DNA from: Promethearchaeota archaeon
GTDB lineage: Archaea; Asgardarchaeota; Lokiarchaeia; Sigyniarchaeales; SOKP01
Reading direction: 5' to 3'
Assembly: GCA_019058295.1 (NCBI GenBank)
Contig: JAHPZI010000006.1
Span: forward strand, 62,001 to 126,000
DNA: 64,000 nucleotides
Shown here: positions 1-8,634 of the stretch, piece by piece
Numbering within the stretch: position 1 is the stretch's first letter
How the letters are laid out: each line of letters begins with the position of its first letter
Notes under the pieces: generated by a model
What the model saw: the letters and a program-made list of their open reading frames with translations, nothing else
Databases searched by the model: none
What the model was told of the DNA's origin: nothing
Position numbers and translations under genes: made by a program

Positions 1-1
1 T

Positions 2-478
2 GACGATATAGATTTTGTAATAGTAGGGCTTGATAGAAATTTTAATTATCAAAATTTATCTATTGCTCAAAAATGTATTTTGGAGGGAAACGCACAATTT
101 TATGCAACTAATGCAGATTCGACTTTACCAGTTGCTCGAGGCTTAAAACCAGGGGCTGGTGTTATGGTCAATGCTGTAGAGATTTGTACAGGGAGAAAAC
201 CAGTTAAAATTTTTGGAAAACCAGAACCTTACGGAATAAACCTTGCTTTAAAAGATTTGAATATCCCTCCTAACCAAGCTTGCATTATTGGAGATAGACT
301 TAATACAGATATACTAGCAGGAAACCGCGCAGGAATAATAACTATTACTGTTTTAACAGGGATTACTTCAAATGTAGAAATTGAAGAAATGATAAAAAAG
401 TCAAAAGAGAATCAAATTGAGGATCAAAATCTCCTGCCTAATATTGTGTTAAATACTTTAGAAGAGATTTTCATTTAA
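2..478 (+). CDS. HAD-IIA family phosphatase (NagD/phosphoglycolate phosphatase-like), 5' partial
   Basis: This is the C-terminal part of a HAD superfamily phosphatase of the NagD-like HAD-IIA class, which dephosphorylates small phosphorylated metabolites in the cytoplasm. The frame is open from base 2, so the true start lies outside the window; the TTG at 80 is internal. Visible family motifs are VIVGLDRNFNY, the ATNAD segment, the PGAG loop, FGKPEPYG carrying the motif III lysine, and IIGDRLNTDI with the motif IV acidic residues. The nucleophile DxD motif lies upstream of the window. The substrate cannot be named. Its end overlaps the end of the convergent membrane-protein gene by 8 bases. 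Confidence 0.85.
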   Translation, partial: DDIDFVIVGLDRNFNYQNLSIAQKCILEGNAQFYATNADSTLPVARGLKPGAGVMVNAVEICTGRKPVKIFGKPEPYGINLALKDLNIPPNQACIIGDRLNTDILAGNRAGIITITVLTGITSNVEIEEMIKKSKENQIEDQNLLPNIVLNTLEEIFI

Positions 479-1709
479 TTTGTATTTTATTTCTAGTTTC
501 TAAAGATAGTTCATTTTCCTCTGAATTCTCAATCTTAAAATCCTTGAATATCAAATAGACTAGGATTAGCATTAAAGATATAGCAAATAAACTTATTAAA
601 AGCACATAAAAAATGTAACTTCTTATATCAGATATAAGGTTAGGTACTATAAAGTTAAATTGACTTTCGAAATAAAAGGGGCCAATTATTTGACATATGA
701 GTAAAATTAATGTAATTATCAGGATCAAAATTAAATATTTTCTTTGAAGCGGATTTTTGAGTAAATATAAGCTTATTGGGATAATTATAGGAAAAGCTAT
801 AAAAAAAATACGGGAATAATTTACTGATAAAAAACCCAGTAGAAATATAAATGGTAGAAGGATTATTGAATTCTTCAAAAAAGGATTTTCGATTTTTTTT
901 AAATATAAATATAAAAAACTAATCAGCCATAAGACTCCAAATGTTCGATAAAACATATAGGGATGATAGAAAAGCTTCCTATTAAATAGGAACAAATTCA
1001 ATTGTAAGACAAATACAATTCTAGAAAATGAATAATAGATATAATTAAAACCCATAATATAACGAATTATTAGGAATACACTTATAGGAGGTATTGATAT
1101 TAACAATGTAGATAGAATACTTGACCTTAGATCTTTTTCTTTAAGTTCCAAGTAAAAGAATAAAACTAAAGTAATTAAAAGAATTTCCTTATTTATCGTT
1201 CCAATAGTTACACTAATAAGAAACAGTTTTTTATTTGAATCTACTAACGCATATAAAGCTAATAAAAAGAAGAAGAAGGTTAAGAATTCAACAAAACAGA
1301 TATTTTGGAGAAGGTAAATATTTATTGGACTTATAATAAATAAAAAAACACCACTCAAACTAATTGTAAAGCTAAATCCGATTTTTCTAAGAAAATAATA
1401 AAATAAAAGGGATGTAGCGTAAAATCCAGTTAAATTTACAATTATAAATCCTATAAGAGTCTCAACTGGTAGAATTGACACTAATAAGGGCGTTAATATT
1501 CTATACATGAAAATGGGTTTTCTATCTCTAAAATTAGAATCTGCCATAACATAATACATATGAGCATCGCCTTCCGTACTTACCGTTAAGAATGGATGTA
1601 TAAAAATCACGCCAATTACGATTATAGATAAAATTGTTAGGAAACACATTAGATTAAGTATAATAAATTGAAATCTAGGTGAATCTTTGTTTATAATTCT
1701 AATGCTCAT
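471..1709 (-). CDS. Polytopic membrane protein, tandem paralog 1
   Basis: A 412-residue protein with about ten or more hydrophobic segments and a short charged C-terminal tail. After the first membrane segment comes an acidic loop (EGDAHMYY) followed by YRILTPLL. An acidic first external loop of this kind resembles GT-C type lipid-linked glycosyltransferases, but I see no diagnostic motif, so the function is unassigned. It lies one base downstream of a same-strand paralog, and the central parts of the two genes are identical at the nucleotide level. The two are probably co-transcribed. A transport or surface-glycan role is equally possible. Confidence 0.75.
   Translation of the reverse strand: MSIRIINKDSPRFQFIILNLMCFLTILSIIVIGVIFIHPFLTVSTEGDAHMYYVMADSNFRDRKPIFMYRILTPLLVSILPVETLIGFIIVNLTGFYATSLLFYYFLRKIGFSFTISLSGVFLFIISPINIYLLQNICFVEFLTFFFFLLALYALVDSNKKLFLISVTIGTINKEILLITLVLFFYLELKEKDLRSSILSTLLISIPPISVFLIIRYIMGFNYIYYSFSRIVFVLQLNLFLFNRKLFYHPYMFYRTFGVLWLISFLYLYLKKIENPFLKNSIILLPFIFLLGFLSVNYSRIFFIAFPIIIPISLYLLKNPLQRKYLILILIITLILLICQIIGPFYFESQFNFIVPNLISDIRSYIFYVLLISLFAISLMLILVYLIFKDFKIENSEENELSLETRNKIQIK
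1053..1457. repeat. Copy A of a ~405-bp direct duplication inside the two paralogous membrane genes
   Basis: By eye this stretch is identical base for base to 2281-2685, a constant offset of 1228. It encodes the central membrane helices of both paralogs. Divergence begins abruptly on both sides. The pattern suggests recent tandem duplication or ongoing gene conversion limited to the core. Confidence 0.85.
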
Positions 1710-1710
1710 T

Positions 1711-2946
1711 TTAAGTAATGGAATTTTTATTTCTATTCTCTAAATTTATTTCATTTTCATCAGAATTCCTAATCTTTAAATCTTTGAATATCAAATAGAC
1801 TAGGATTAACACCAAATATATAGTGAATAAAGATGATAATAGCACATAATAAACATAACTTTCAAATTCAATTATAATTTTAGGTGTAGATCTGAAAAAA
1901 TAAAGAGTACCAATTATGTGACTTATGAGTAAAATTAATGTAATTATCAGGATCAAAATTAAATATTTTCTTTGAAGCGGATTTTTGAGTAAATATAAGC
2001 TTATTGGGATAATTATAGGAAAAGCTATAAAAAAAGGACGGGAATAATCTAATGCAAAAAGACCCTGTAGAAATATAAATGGTAGAAGGATTAATGATCT
2101 CTTTAGAAAAGGATTTTCGATTTTTTTTGAATATAAATATAAAAAACTAATCAGCCATAAGACTCCAAATGTTATATAGAACATATATGGATGAAAGAAA
2201 ATATTTATTTTGATCATGTTTAAATGCCATTGTAGAGTAATTATGATTGTAATATATGAATAATAGACAGCAATAAAATGCATAATATAACGAATTATTA
2301 GGAATACACTTATAGGAGGTATTGATATTAACAATGTAGATAGAATACTTGACCTTAGATCTTTTTCTTTAAGTTCCAAGTAAAAGAATAAAACTAAAGT
2401 AATTAAAAGAATTTCCTTATTTATCGTTCCAATAGTTACACTAATAAGAAACAGTTTTTTATTTGAATCTACTAACGCATATAAAGCTAATAAAAAGAAG
2501 AAGAAGGTTAAGAATTCAACAAAACAGATATTTTGGAGAAGGTAAATATTTATTGGACTTATAATAAATAAAAAAACACCACTCAAACTAATTGTAAAGC
2601 TAAATCCGATTTTTCTAAGAAAATAATAAAATAAAAGGGATGTAGCGTAAAATCCAGTTAAATTTACAATTATAAATCCTATAAGTGTTTTAACTGGTAG
2701 AATTGACACTAAAAAGGGCGTTAGTATTCTATACCTGAAAGGGATCCCTCCTTGCATAAGATTAATTTCTGCCATAAGATAATATTTATGCCCATCGTTT
2801 ATGGGAACTACCGATAAGAATGGATCTATAAAAATTACGCCAATCACTATTATAGATAGAATTGTTAGGAAACATATTAAATTAAGTATAAAGAATTGAA
2901 ATCTCGGCGAATCCTTGTTTATATTCATTGATCTAATACGTTTCAT
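1711..2946 (-). CDS. Polytopic membrane protein, tandem paralog 2
   Basis: A 411-residue membrane protein and the upstream partner of the preceding paralog. It shares the overall plan: first membrane helix, acidic loop NDGHKYY, then PFRYRILTPFL, many hydrophobic helices and a charged tail ending in an Asn/Lys-rich segment. The middle third is identical to the neighbour, while the first loop, the segment around residues 220-250 and the C-terminal helices differ. No signal peptide separate from the first membrane helix is seen. A GT-C-like membrane glycosyltransferase is a guess from topology and the acidic loop only. ATG at 2946 is the first in-frame start. Confidence 0.75.
   Translation of the reverse strand: MKRIRSMNINKDSPRFQFFILNLICFLTILSIIVIGVIFIDPFLSVVPINDGHKYYLMAEINLMQGGIPFRYRILTPFLVSILPVKTLIGFIIVNLTGFYATSLLFYYFLRKIGFSFTISLSGVFLFIISPINIYLLQNICFVEFLTFFFFLLALYALVDSNKKLFLISVTIGTINKEILLITLVLFFYLELKEKDLRSSILSTLLISIPPISVFLIIRYIMHFIAVYYSYITIIITLQWHLNMIKINIFFHPYMFYITFGVLWLISFLYLYSKKIENPFLKRSLILLPFIFLQGLFALDYSRPFFIAFPIIIPISLYLLKNPLQRKYLILILIITLILLISHIIGTLYFFRSTPKIIIEFESYVYYVLLSSLFTIYLVLILVYLIFKDLKIRNSDENEINLENRNKNSIT
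2281..2685. repeat. Copy B of the ~405-bp direct duplication
   Basis: This is the partner of 1053-1457. A second shorter block of near-identity links about 690-815 with about 1918-2043, which makes the gene pair a mosaic of identical and diverged patches. Confidence 0.85.
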
Positions 2947-3887
2947 AAAAATTCTAAAATTTGGTTATGTTTAATAATTATAGATTTTTAAAAAAATAAA
3001 TTTTTTTAAAACGATATTATATGTTCGGTATAATCCCTTTTATTGATAACGTTGCTGAAAAGAGCTCCAAATATTTTTCTTAACGTCATTAACTGATTTA
3101 TTTCGATAAAAAGATATTTAAGAGCAATCTTTATTAAAAAAGGGATTTATTGAATAAATAATTATCTTTAGTGAATTATAATATATGTTTTGGCTATATT
3201 TATATTAGCTATTAAAACGGATATGTTACTTTTCCTTTTTTTGTCTCTAAATTTGATAAAAAAGCTCTAGAGATTCTGTTTGGAAAAATATGTCATCAAA
3301 AAATCTATTGGGTTTTTTTAATATATCTATTAATCTCAATTTTTAATAATTATTATCAATCTGGGTAATAAAATAAGGAAAAAAAGATATCTTTAAGGTA
3401 AAAAATGGGAATGAATCCCCATTATTAAGGAGTTGATATGTTTTATTAATCACTTATTAAACATAGCATATTAATCTGCAAATATTGTTGTCTCGTTAAT
3501 AAAATTCTTTAAATAATGATTTTTCTTATAGCTTAATCTTTAGAAGATATTTTATGAAAATACTAAATTATTTGCGGATTCGGTTCATTCGTAATTAATT
3601 TAAGAGATTTTATAGAATTGGTTAAAAATACTATCGCCGACGAATATACGAAAACCCTTCTATTTCGTTTTTTTCAACTAATTTTTACTGATGCCGTAGT
3701 TCAATTGTTGGAATTAATTTTAATGATTATATTATTTTAAGAATATAAAAATATTCAAAAATCGAAAATAGCTTTCATTTTTTATAATATTCTTTAAAAT
3801 TTTGATAAAAAACTTTTTCAGAAAGAACTAGAATTTCATTGATTCATATCTCAATAGTAGAAAAAGGATATTTAAATAGAGCCTATT
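2947..3887. other. Gene-poor AT-rich intergenic region (about 0.94 kb)
   Basis: No open frame of convincing composition, no tRNA-like T-arm and no repeat array is visible. There is a short imperfect inverted repeat around 3406-3423 (ATGGG...CCCCAT). The region separates the tandem membrane genes from the Rab-like GTPase genes and may hold an undetected ncRNA or decayed sequence. Confidence 0.5.
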
Positions 3888-4418
3888 TTAAGTTAGCTCC
3901 AATTTATCCATCATCATCTGAGAGATTTTAATAAATATCTCCTCAACATTTTCACCAGTTTTAGAAGAGCATTCAATAATATCGTCGATATTATTTTTTC
4001 TTGCCAATTCAATAGCTAATTCAGTGGAAACCGTCCTCTTTAAATTAAGATCTAATTTTCCTCCTACCATTATCAATGGAATATCTATCTCTTTTTTATC
4101 AAAACCTTCTTTAAAAACATTTAACCATTCATAAATATTTAAGATGCTAGAGTGGCGTGTAATGTCGTACATAAAGATTCCCCCTGAAGCTCCCTTTGCA
4201 TAACTGGGTAAAAGAAATCTGAATTTATCTTCTCCAGCAAAATCCCATATTTGTAAAGTAATTTGTTTTTGAGCATGGTTTAATTTTTTCATATAAAAGT
4301 CAGCGCCAATTGTAACCTTATACTCGCTTTTAAATAGTCCTGTAAGATACCGATTGACCAAAGTAGTCTTCCCTACACCTCCGTTCCCGAAAACACATAC
4401 TTTATACTTTAATGACAT
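3888..4418 (-). CDS. Rab/Ras-like small GTPase
   Basis: A 176-residue single-domain small GTPase of the Ras/Rab superfamily, expected to act as a cytosolic or membrane-associated GTP switch. The P-loop GNGGVGKT is at residues 11-18, a switch I threonine lies in VTIGADF, switch II is WDFAGEDKFRF, and the G5 motif is ECSSKTG. The G4 motif reads VGGKLDL, with Gly where NKxD normally has Asn. There is no C-terminal cysteine, so prenylation is unlikely. It is the downstream member of a same-strand pair of paralogs about 110 bases apart. Such genes are strongly expanded in Asgard archaea; the effector is unknown. Confidence 0.9.
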   Translation of the reverse strand: MSLKYKVCVFGNGGVGKTTLVNRYLTGLFKSEYKVTIGADFYMKKLNHAQKQITLQIWDFAGEDKFRFLLPSYAKGASGGIFMYDITRHSSILNIYEWLNVFKEGFDKKEIDIPLIMVGGKLDLNLKRTVSTELAIELARKNNIDDIIECSSKTGENVEEIFIKISQMMMDKLELT

Positions 4419-4526
4419 AGTTTTAATTTAATTCAAATCTTAAAAAAAAACTTTTTAATCAAAATTTCTGTTAATTTCTTTAGAGTAAAATAATCCTATT
4501 TTTTATTAGAAGTTAAATGAATTTAA

Positions 4527-5060
4527 TTAAATTAACCCTGCTATTTCTACCAATTTTCGAGCTATTTTATAGAAAATTAATTCTACATTTACGCCTGTTT
4601 TTGCTGAACATTCAATATAATCGTGAAGCTCGTATTCTTTTGCTAGGAGAACCGCATCACTGCTAATAACAGATCGTCTATCGTGGAGGTCTAACTTACC
4701 ACCAACCAGGGTAATAGGAATTTCATGATCACTGTCCTTAGTACCTTCATAAAAACCTTCAAGCCATTTAGGTAAGTTTCTTAAACTAGAAACCCTTGTT
4801 ATATCGAACATAAAAATACCACATGAGGCTCCTTTTACATAACTTGGTAAAAGGAAACGAAATCTGTCTTCACCAGCAAAATCCCAGATTTGGAGTGCTA
4901 CTTTTTTACCCTCTATTTCTAAAGTTTTAAGTAAAAAATCAACTCCTATCGTCATTGTTGTATTACTTTTAAAGATTCCCGTTAAGTATCTATTGACTAA
5001 ACATGTTTTTCCTACTCCACCATCACCGAAAATGCATACTTTAAACATTGCGTCTTGCAA
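4527..5060 (-). CDS. Rab/Ras-like small GTPase
   Basis: A 177-residue GTPase paralogous to its downstream neighbour. It has P-loop GDGGVGKT, switch I MTIGVDF, switch II WDFAGEDRFRF, G4-equivalent VGGKLDL (Asn replaced by Gly) and G5 ECSAKTG. It also lacks a C-terminal prenylation cysteine. Translation may start at the first Met or at Met5 (MFKVCIFG); the latter gives the usual spacing to beta strand 1. A Roadblock gene lies within 1.7 kb, and Roadblock folds act as GTPase platforms or regulators in eukaryotes, so a functional link is plausible but inferred. Confidence 0.9.
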   Translation of the reverse strand: MQDAMFKVCIFGDGGVGKTCLVNRYLTGIFKSNTTMTIGVDFLLKTLEIEGKKVALQIWDFAGEDRFRFLLPSYVKGASCGIFMFDITRVSSLRNLPKWLEGFYEGTKDSDHEIPITLVGGKLDLHDRRSVISSDAVLLAKEYELHDYIECSAKTGVNVELIFYKIARKLVEIAGLI

Positions 5061-5213
5061 AAGATTCTCCCGTAAATCTTATCTTATTTAAATAAATTAT
5101 TAATATACAATTTGTATTGTTCTTTTTTAAAGTTTTATTAAAAAAAACATTGATTTTCATTTATACCTTAAAATAATAATTAAAATAAAACTAAAATATT
5201 TAATCGTTTTTAT

Positions 5214-6638
5214 TTAAATTTCCTTATTTTTATAGAAATCAGAGTAGAATTTTAAGAAATAATAATTTGACAACCTTGTATTTATAATTGAATCTATTTG
5301 AATAAATTCATTAGGAGCGTGAGCGAATCCACCAACGCCCAGACCTCCACTGATAAAATTTAACCCCAACATTTTTTTTATTTCGCTTAGTGGAGCAGCA
5401 GCTGCGCTTATTGGCCATAATTCAGTAGAAACTCCTAAAAAATCTGCACTTTTTATCAGACTTTTAACTAACGCAACATCTTTTTTGACTCTACATCCTT
5501 CATACCCCGCATTCCTAATTAATTCAATTTTGGATTTAGTACCTTTAGAGAAATTTTCAATTTTTTCTTTAATTTCTTTGAAAATTTGTTCTACAGAAAT
5601 ATTATGTGCAAATCTAATGTCTATTTTGCAGATTGCTTCATTTGGGACATAATTTTTCGTTCCTTGTTCTAAATAGCCGGATTTTAATGTGGAAATATTA
5701 AAGGTTGGATTAAATAAGTAATTGGTAAATGTCAATTTAGGATCGATTTCAATTGTTTGCACTATTCCGGCTTTCTTTATTATTTTATTTATATTGAATT
5801 TTTTGATTAAATCGTCGATTAGCGTTTGTTCTTCTTCTGAAAGCACGTAAGGTTCTTTCAAGCAGTCAATGTGAAACTCATTACTAGAATAGATGGTATT
5901 AATTAAAGAGATCAAATCAGACGCAGGATTTGGGATCAATGCACTAAATGCTGAGTGTGGCTCTTTATTTTCTGATGAAACTTTTATGGTTAAAGATATA
6001 ATTCCCTTATAACCTAACTTTAAAACTGAAATTCCGTTAAGATCTTGCTTTGTTGATGGATAATAGGCGCCAATACAATTTTCAAAAATCTTATTGTTAA
6101 TTACATTTTCAAGATATTTCAATAAAGTTGGCGAACCTTTCTCCTCTTCACTGTCGAATAAAAGTACCAATGATATCGGTAATTCATTCTTCTCTTTCAA
6201 TAATTTTATAACGTTTAAGAAGCATAATAAAGGGGTTTTTGAATTATAAGCACCTCTAGCGATTATACATTTACCTAAAGTATTTAAGGGTGGGGAAAGA
6301 ATTCTTATTTCTGCACCAAAAGGGTCACATATCCATTGTTCTTTTTTATTTATTGGTTGAGTGTCGTACATCATATAAATAAGCAATTTTTTTTTTAATT
6401 TACCTTCAACTTTAGCAATAATTAAAGGATTAATTTCACCAGGACATTCAATGATCTCCTCAGAAAAGCTTGAAATATAAGAGATTAAAAATTTTTTTGC
6501 TTTTTTAATGCCTTTTTCATTTAGAGTATTACTAGGGATCTTCAAAAAGGGAATTAATTCACTTTTAATAAATTCATCATTGCTTATCTTTAATAGATCT
6601 TCTATTATTGGGATTTCATTCTCATTCTCATTTTTCAT
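5214..6638 (-). CDS. M20 family metallopeptidase homologue (ArgE/DapE/carnosinase-like), altered metal ligands
   Basis: A 474-residue cytoplasmic M20-type amidohydrolase homologue. The length, the segment WICDPFGAEI, the catalytic-region DSEEEKGSP and the C-terminal GGFAHAPNEF (last metal His) fit the family, with a dimerisation insert between about residues 200 and 340. The first ligand motif, normally GHxDxQP, reads MMYDTQP. The bridging-Asp motif, normally RGAxDxKG, reads RGAYNSKTP. Two classical zinc ligands (His, Asp) therefore appear replaced by Met and Asn. The enzyme may use fewer metals or be non-catalytic. The substrate (peptide or N-acyl amino acid) is unknown. It is divergent from the Roadblock gene, sharing about 70 bases of promoter region. 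Confidence 0.8.
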   Translation of the reverse strand: MKNENENEIPIIEDLLKISNDEFIKSELIPFLKIPSNTLNEKGIKKAKKFLISYISSFSEEIIECPGEINPLIIAKVEGKLKKKLLIYMMYDTQPINKKEQWICDPFGAEIRILSPPLNTLGKCIIARGAYNSKTPLLCFLNVIKLLKEKNELPISLVLLFDSEEEKGSPTLLKYLENVINNKIFENCIGAYYPSTKQDLNGISVLKLGYKGIISLTIKVSSENKEPHSAFSALIPNPASDLISLINTIYSSNEFHIDCLKEPYVLSEEEQTLIDDLIKKFNINKIIKKAGIVQTIEIDPKLTFTNYLFNPTFNISTLKSGYLEQGTKNYVPNEAICKIDIRFAHNISVEQIFKEIKEKIENFSKGTKSKIELIRNAGYEGCRVKKDVALVKSLIKSADFLGVSTELWPISAAAAPLSEIKKMLGLNFISGGLGVGGFAHAPNEFIQIDSIINTRLSNYYFLKFYSDFYKNKEI

Positions 6639-6705
6639 ATATAATAAAATAGTTAAATTAATAATTAATTTAATTAATCATTGGAATTTGAAGCAATCAA
6701 TTATA

Positions 6706-7092
6706 ATGAGTAAAGACATATCGTCATATTCTATGAACTTTGAAGCTATAAACTTAATATTAGATGAAATGAAAGAATTAGGCACGTTTAAAGGAATTTT
6801 ATTTTCTAAGCGTGATGGAGGATTAATTGCTGAAAATATTGGTAAAGATATTGACTATAATGAGTTTGCGGCGATGTGTGCTTCTGTTTTTGAAAGTGCT
6901 GAAGGATTAGGAAAGACCTTTGGAGTTAATAAAATTGGCAAGATTATTGCCGAATTAGGTGATCAAACAATAATAATTGTTGAATGCTCCAATAAGACTT
7001 TTTTAACATTCATAATTGGGAAAGAATCCAATGTTGATCTTGTATTTGATAATTGGGCTAAATATAATCAGAAAATAATAAACGCATATTAA
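6706..7092 (+). CDS. Roadblock/LC7 domain protein
   Basis: About 128 residues forming one Roadblock/LC7 (longin-like) domain. It starts with an amphipathic helix (FEAINLILDEMKELG), then KGILFSKRDGGLIAENI, the helix EFAAMCASVFESAEGLGK, and strands ending in TIIIVECSNKTFLTFIIG. These domains dimerise and bind or regulate small GTPases (MglB, Ragulator, dynein light chain). The frame is open further upstream to 6508, but that part overlaps the divergent peptidase gene and does not look like this family, so ATG 6706 was chosen; ATG 6733 is an alternative. The nearby Rab-like and Rag-like GTPases are candidate partners. Confidence 0.85.
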   Translation: MSKDISSYSMNFEAINLILDEMKELGTFKGILFSKRDGGLIAENIGKDIDYNEFAAMCASVFESAEGLGKTFGVNKIGKIIAELGDQTIIIVECSNKTFLTFIIGKESNVDLVFDNWAKYNQKIINAY

Positions 7093-7152
7093 ATTCAAAT
7101 TGAATTAAATCCTATAAGAAGTAATGTATACGAGCTTACCTGACATTAAACA

Positions 7153-7752
7153 ATGAAAGTAAAAATTATTGCCTATTCGGATAATATTTGTCCATTCTGT
7201 TATATTGGAGCAAAACGTTTTGAAAAACTCAAGCAAGAAGTTGATTTTGATATTGAATGGAGGGGATTTGAAATTCATCCTGAAGTTCCCAAAGAAGGAA
7301 TATCACTCAATATTATTTTCAAATCTCTTTATTTGAGTAAAGGTATTGAGTATATAGAGAACTTAGGCAAAGATGTAGGGTTAATAATTAGGTGCACTAT
7401 GCTTTATAATTCACATTTAAGTTTAAAGGCGAACGAATTTGCTAAAAAAAAAGGGATCTTTAAAGAATTTCATTTAGCAATTTTTAAGGCATATTTTGAA
7501 GAAAATAAAAATATCGGAAAGGTTAATGTGATACTTGATATCGCTGAGAGTGTAGGTTTAAATAATCAAAAGTTAGAGGAATATCTACAAAGTGATGAAG
7601 CTGAAAATATTCTAAAAGAAAACTCAAATTTTGCATTTAAGCATGGAATAACTGGAGTGCCTACATTTATCATTGGAAATTCAATTATTGTGGGAGCGCA
7701 GCCGTATGATTTCCTTAAAAAAGCAATCTTAAAAGAACAAATTATGGATTGA
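7153..7752 (+). CDS. DsbA-family thioredoxin-fold oxidoreductase (FrnE-like)
   Basis: A 199-residue DsbA superfamily protein of the FrnE/2-hydroxychromene-2-carboxylate isomerase-like branch. Strand 1 leads to an active-site CPFC at residues 13-16, followed by YIGAKRFEKL. The segment EWRGFEIHPEVP is typical of FrnE. The helical insert spans about residues 60-140, and the cis-Pro loop GVTP-type appears as TGVPTFIIG near residue 173. There is no signal peptide, so it is likely cytoplasmic and acts in thiol-disulfide exchange or as a glutathione-independent isomerase-like enzyme. Exact substrate unknown. Confidence 0.88.
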   Translation: MKVKIIAYSDNICPFCYIGAKRFEKLKQEVDFDIEWRGFEIHPEVPKEGISLNIIFKSLYLSKGIEYIENLGKDVGLIIRCTMLYNSHLSLKANEFAKKKGIFKEFHLAIFKAYFEENKNIGKVNVILDIAESVGLNNQKLEEYLQSDEAENILKENSNFAFKHGITGVPTFIIGNSIIVGAQPYDFLKKAILKEQIMD

Positions 7753-7824
7753 TAAACATTTTATAAAACTAAATATTAGGAAAAAAATTTTATTTTCTTT
7801 TTTAATTATGAAATTTGTTAATCA

Positions 7825-8619
7825 ATGAAGTTCAAATACACAGATTATCATGTTCATACACGTTGGAGCCACGATATTAAAGAGTTCGGCCCAGCTTTCG
7901 AAGAATACATAAAAGTGGCAGAAAAAAATAAAATTAATATCTGTTTTTTAGACCACTATGAACTTCATTATATTGAAAATGATAAAAATTATCCATTTTA
8001 CGGAGATGGCAAAATAAATCAATATCTTGAAAAAGTAGATAAACTTAAGGAAAATTTTGAATTTGTTTTTAGCGGTCTTGAAGTGGATTATTATATTGAC
8101 AGGGAAATGGAATTATGGGAATTTATGGATGATTATAGGAAACAAATAGATTTCATTGCAGGAACATTACACGAGACGGAAGTTGGATATCCAGTAACCA
8201 CAAGAGAAAAACTATTAGAGCTGTTAAGAAAAAAAAAAATAAAAGATATTGTGGATGAATATTTTGAATTAATGGAGCGATTAATAAATTCAAAAATTTT
8301 TAAAAATATTTGCCATCTTGATACCATTTTTAGATATTTAAATCCAAAAGATTTTAAACCGACTTTAGATTGTGATATATCGGATGAGAGAGTTTTAAAT
8401 CTTGGTAGACTCTGTATTGAAAATAGAATTAGCATAGAATATAATCTCTCTGGAATAAAATATCCTATAGCACGTTCATTTCCCTCAAAACCTGTCATAA
8501 AACAATTAAATAAGGAAGGCGCTCGTATTTTTGTTGGCTCAGATTCCCATTCGGTTAATTATTTTCGAACTAGAATTCAGAAAGTTAAAAAAGCTTATAA
8601 ATTTTTAAAGAAAAATTAA
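7825..8619 (+). CDS. PHP-domain phosphoesterase (histidinol-phosphatase HisJ/HisK-like)
   Basis: A 264-residue PHP-family metal-dependent phosphoesterase. Metal-binding motifs are visible in order: DYHVHTRWSHD at the N-terminus, CFLDHYELH, GLEVDYY, AGTLHE around residue 114, a CHLDT segment, and the C-terminal GSDSHS. The order and length fit the polymerase/histidinol phosphatase type used in histidine biosynthesis. No his genes are nearby, so another phosphate monoester is also possible. The start ATG follows an A/T-rich leader without an obvious Shine-Dalgarno sequence. Confidence 0.85.
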   Translation: MKFKYTDYHVHTRWSHDIKEFGPAFEEYIKVAEKNKINICFLDHYELHYIENDKNYPFYGDGKINQYLEKVDKLKENFEFVFSGLEVDYYIDREMELWEFMDDYRKQIDFIAGTLHETEVGYPVTTREKLLELLRKKKIKDIVDEYFELMERLINSKIFKNICHLDTIFRYLNPKDFKPTLDCDISDERVLNLGRLCIENRISIEYNLSGIKYPIARSFPSKPVIKQLNKEGARIFVGSDSHSVNYFRTRIQKVKKAYKFLKKN

Positions 8620-8634
8620 AAATTTCTTCAATAA

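Noticed and set aside
80-82. TTG as start of the first gene
   Set aside because: The family sequence continues in frame to the window edge (VIVGLDRNFNY), so the gene is truncated by the window.
3406-3423. Inverted repeat as terminator or regulatory hairpin
   Set aside because: Short and imperfect, no adjacent gene end; recorded only in the intergenic entry.
6508-6705. Longer N-terminus for the Roadblock gene
   Set aside because: It overlaps the divergent peptidase gene and its translation is hydrophobic and unlike the family.
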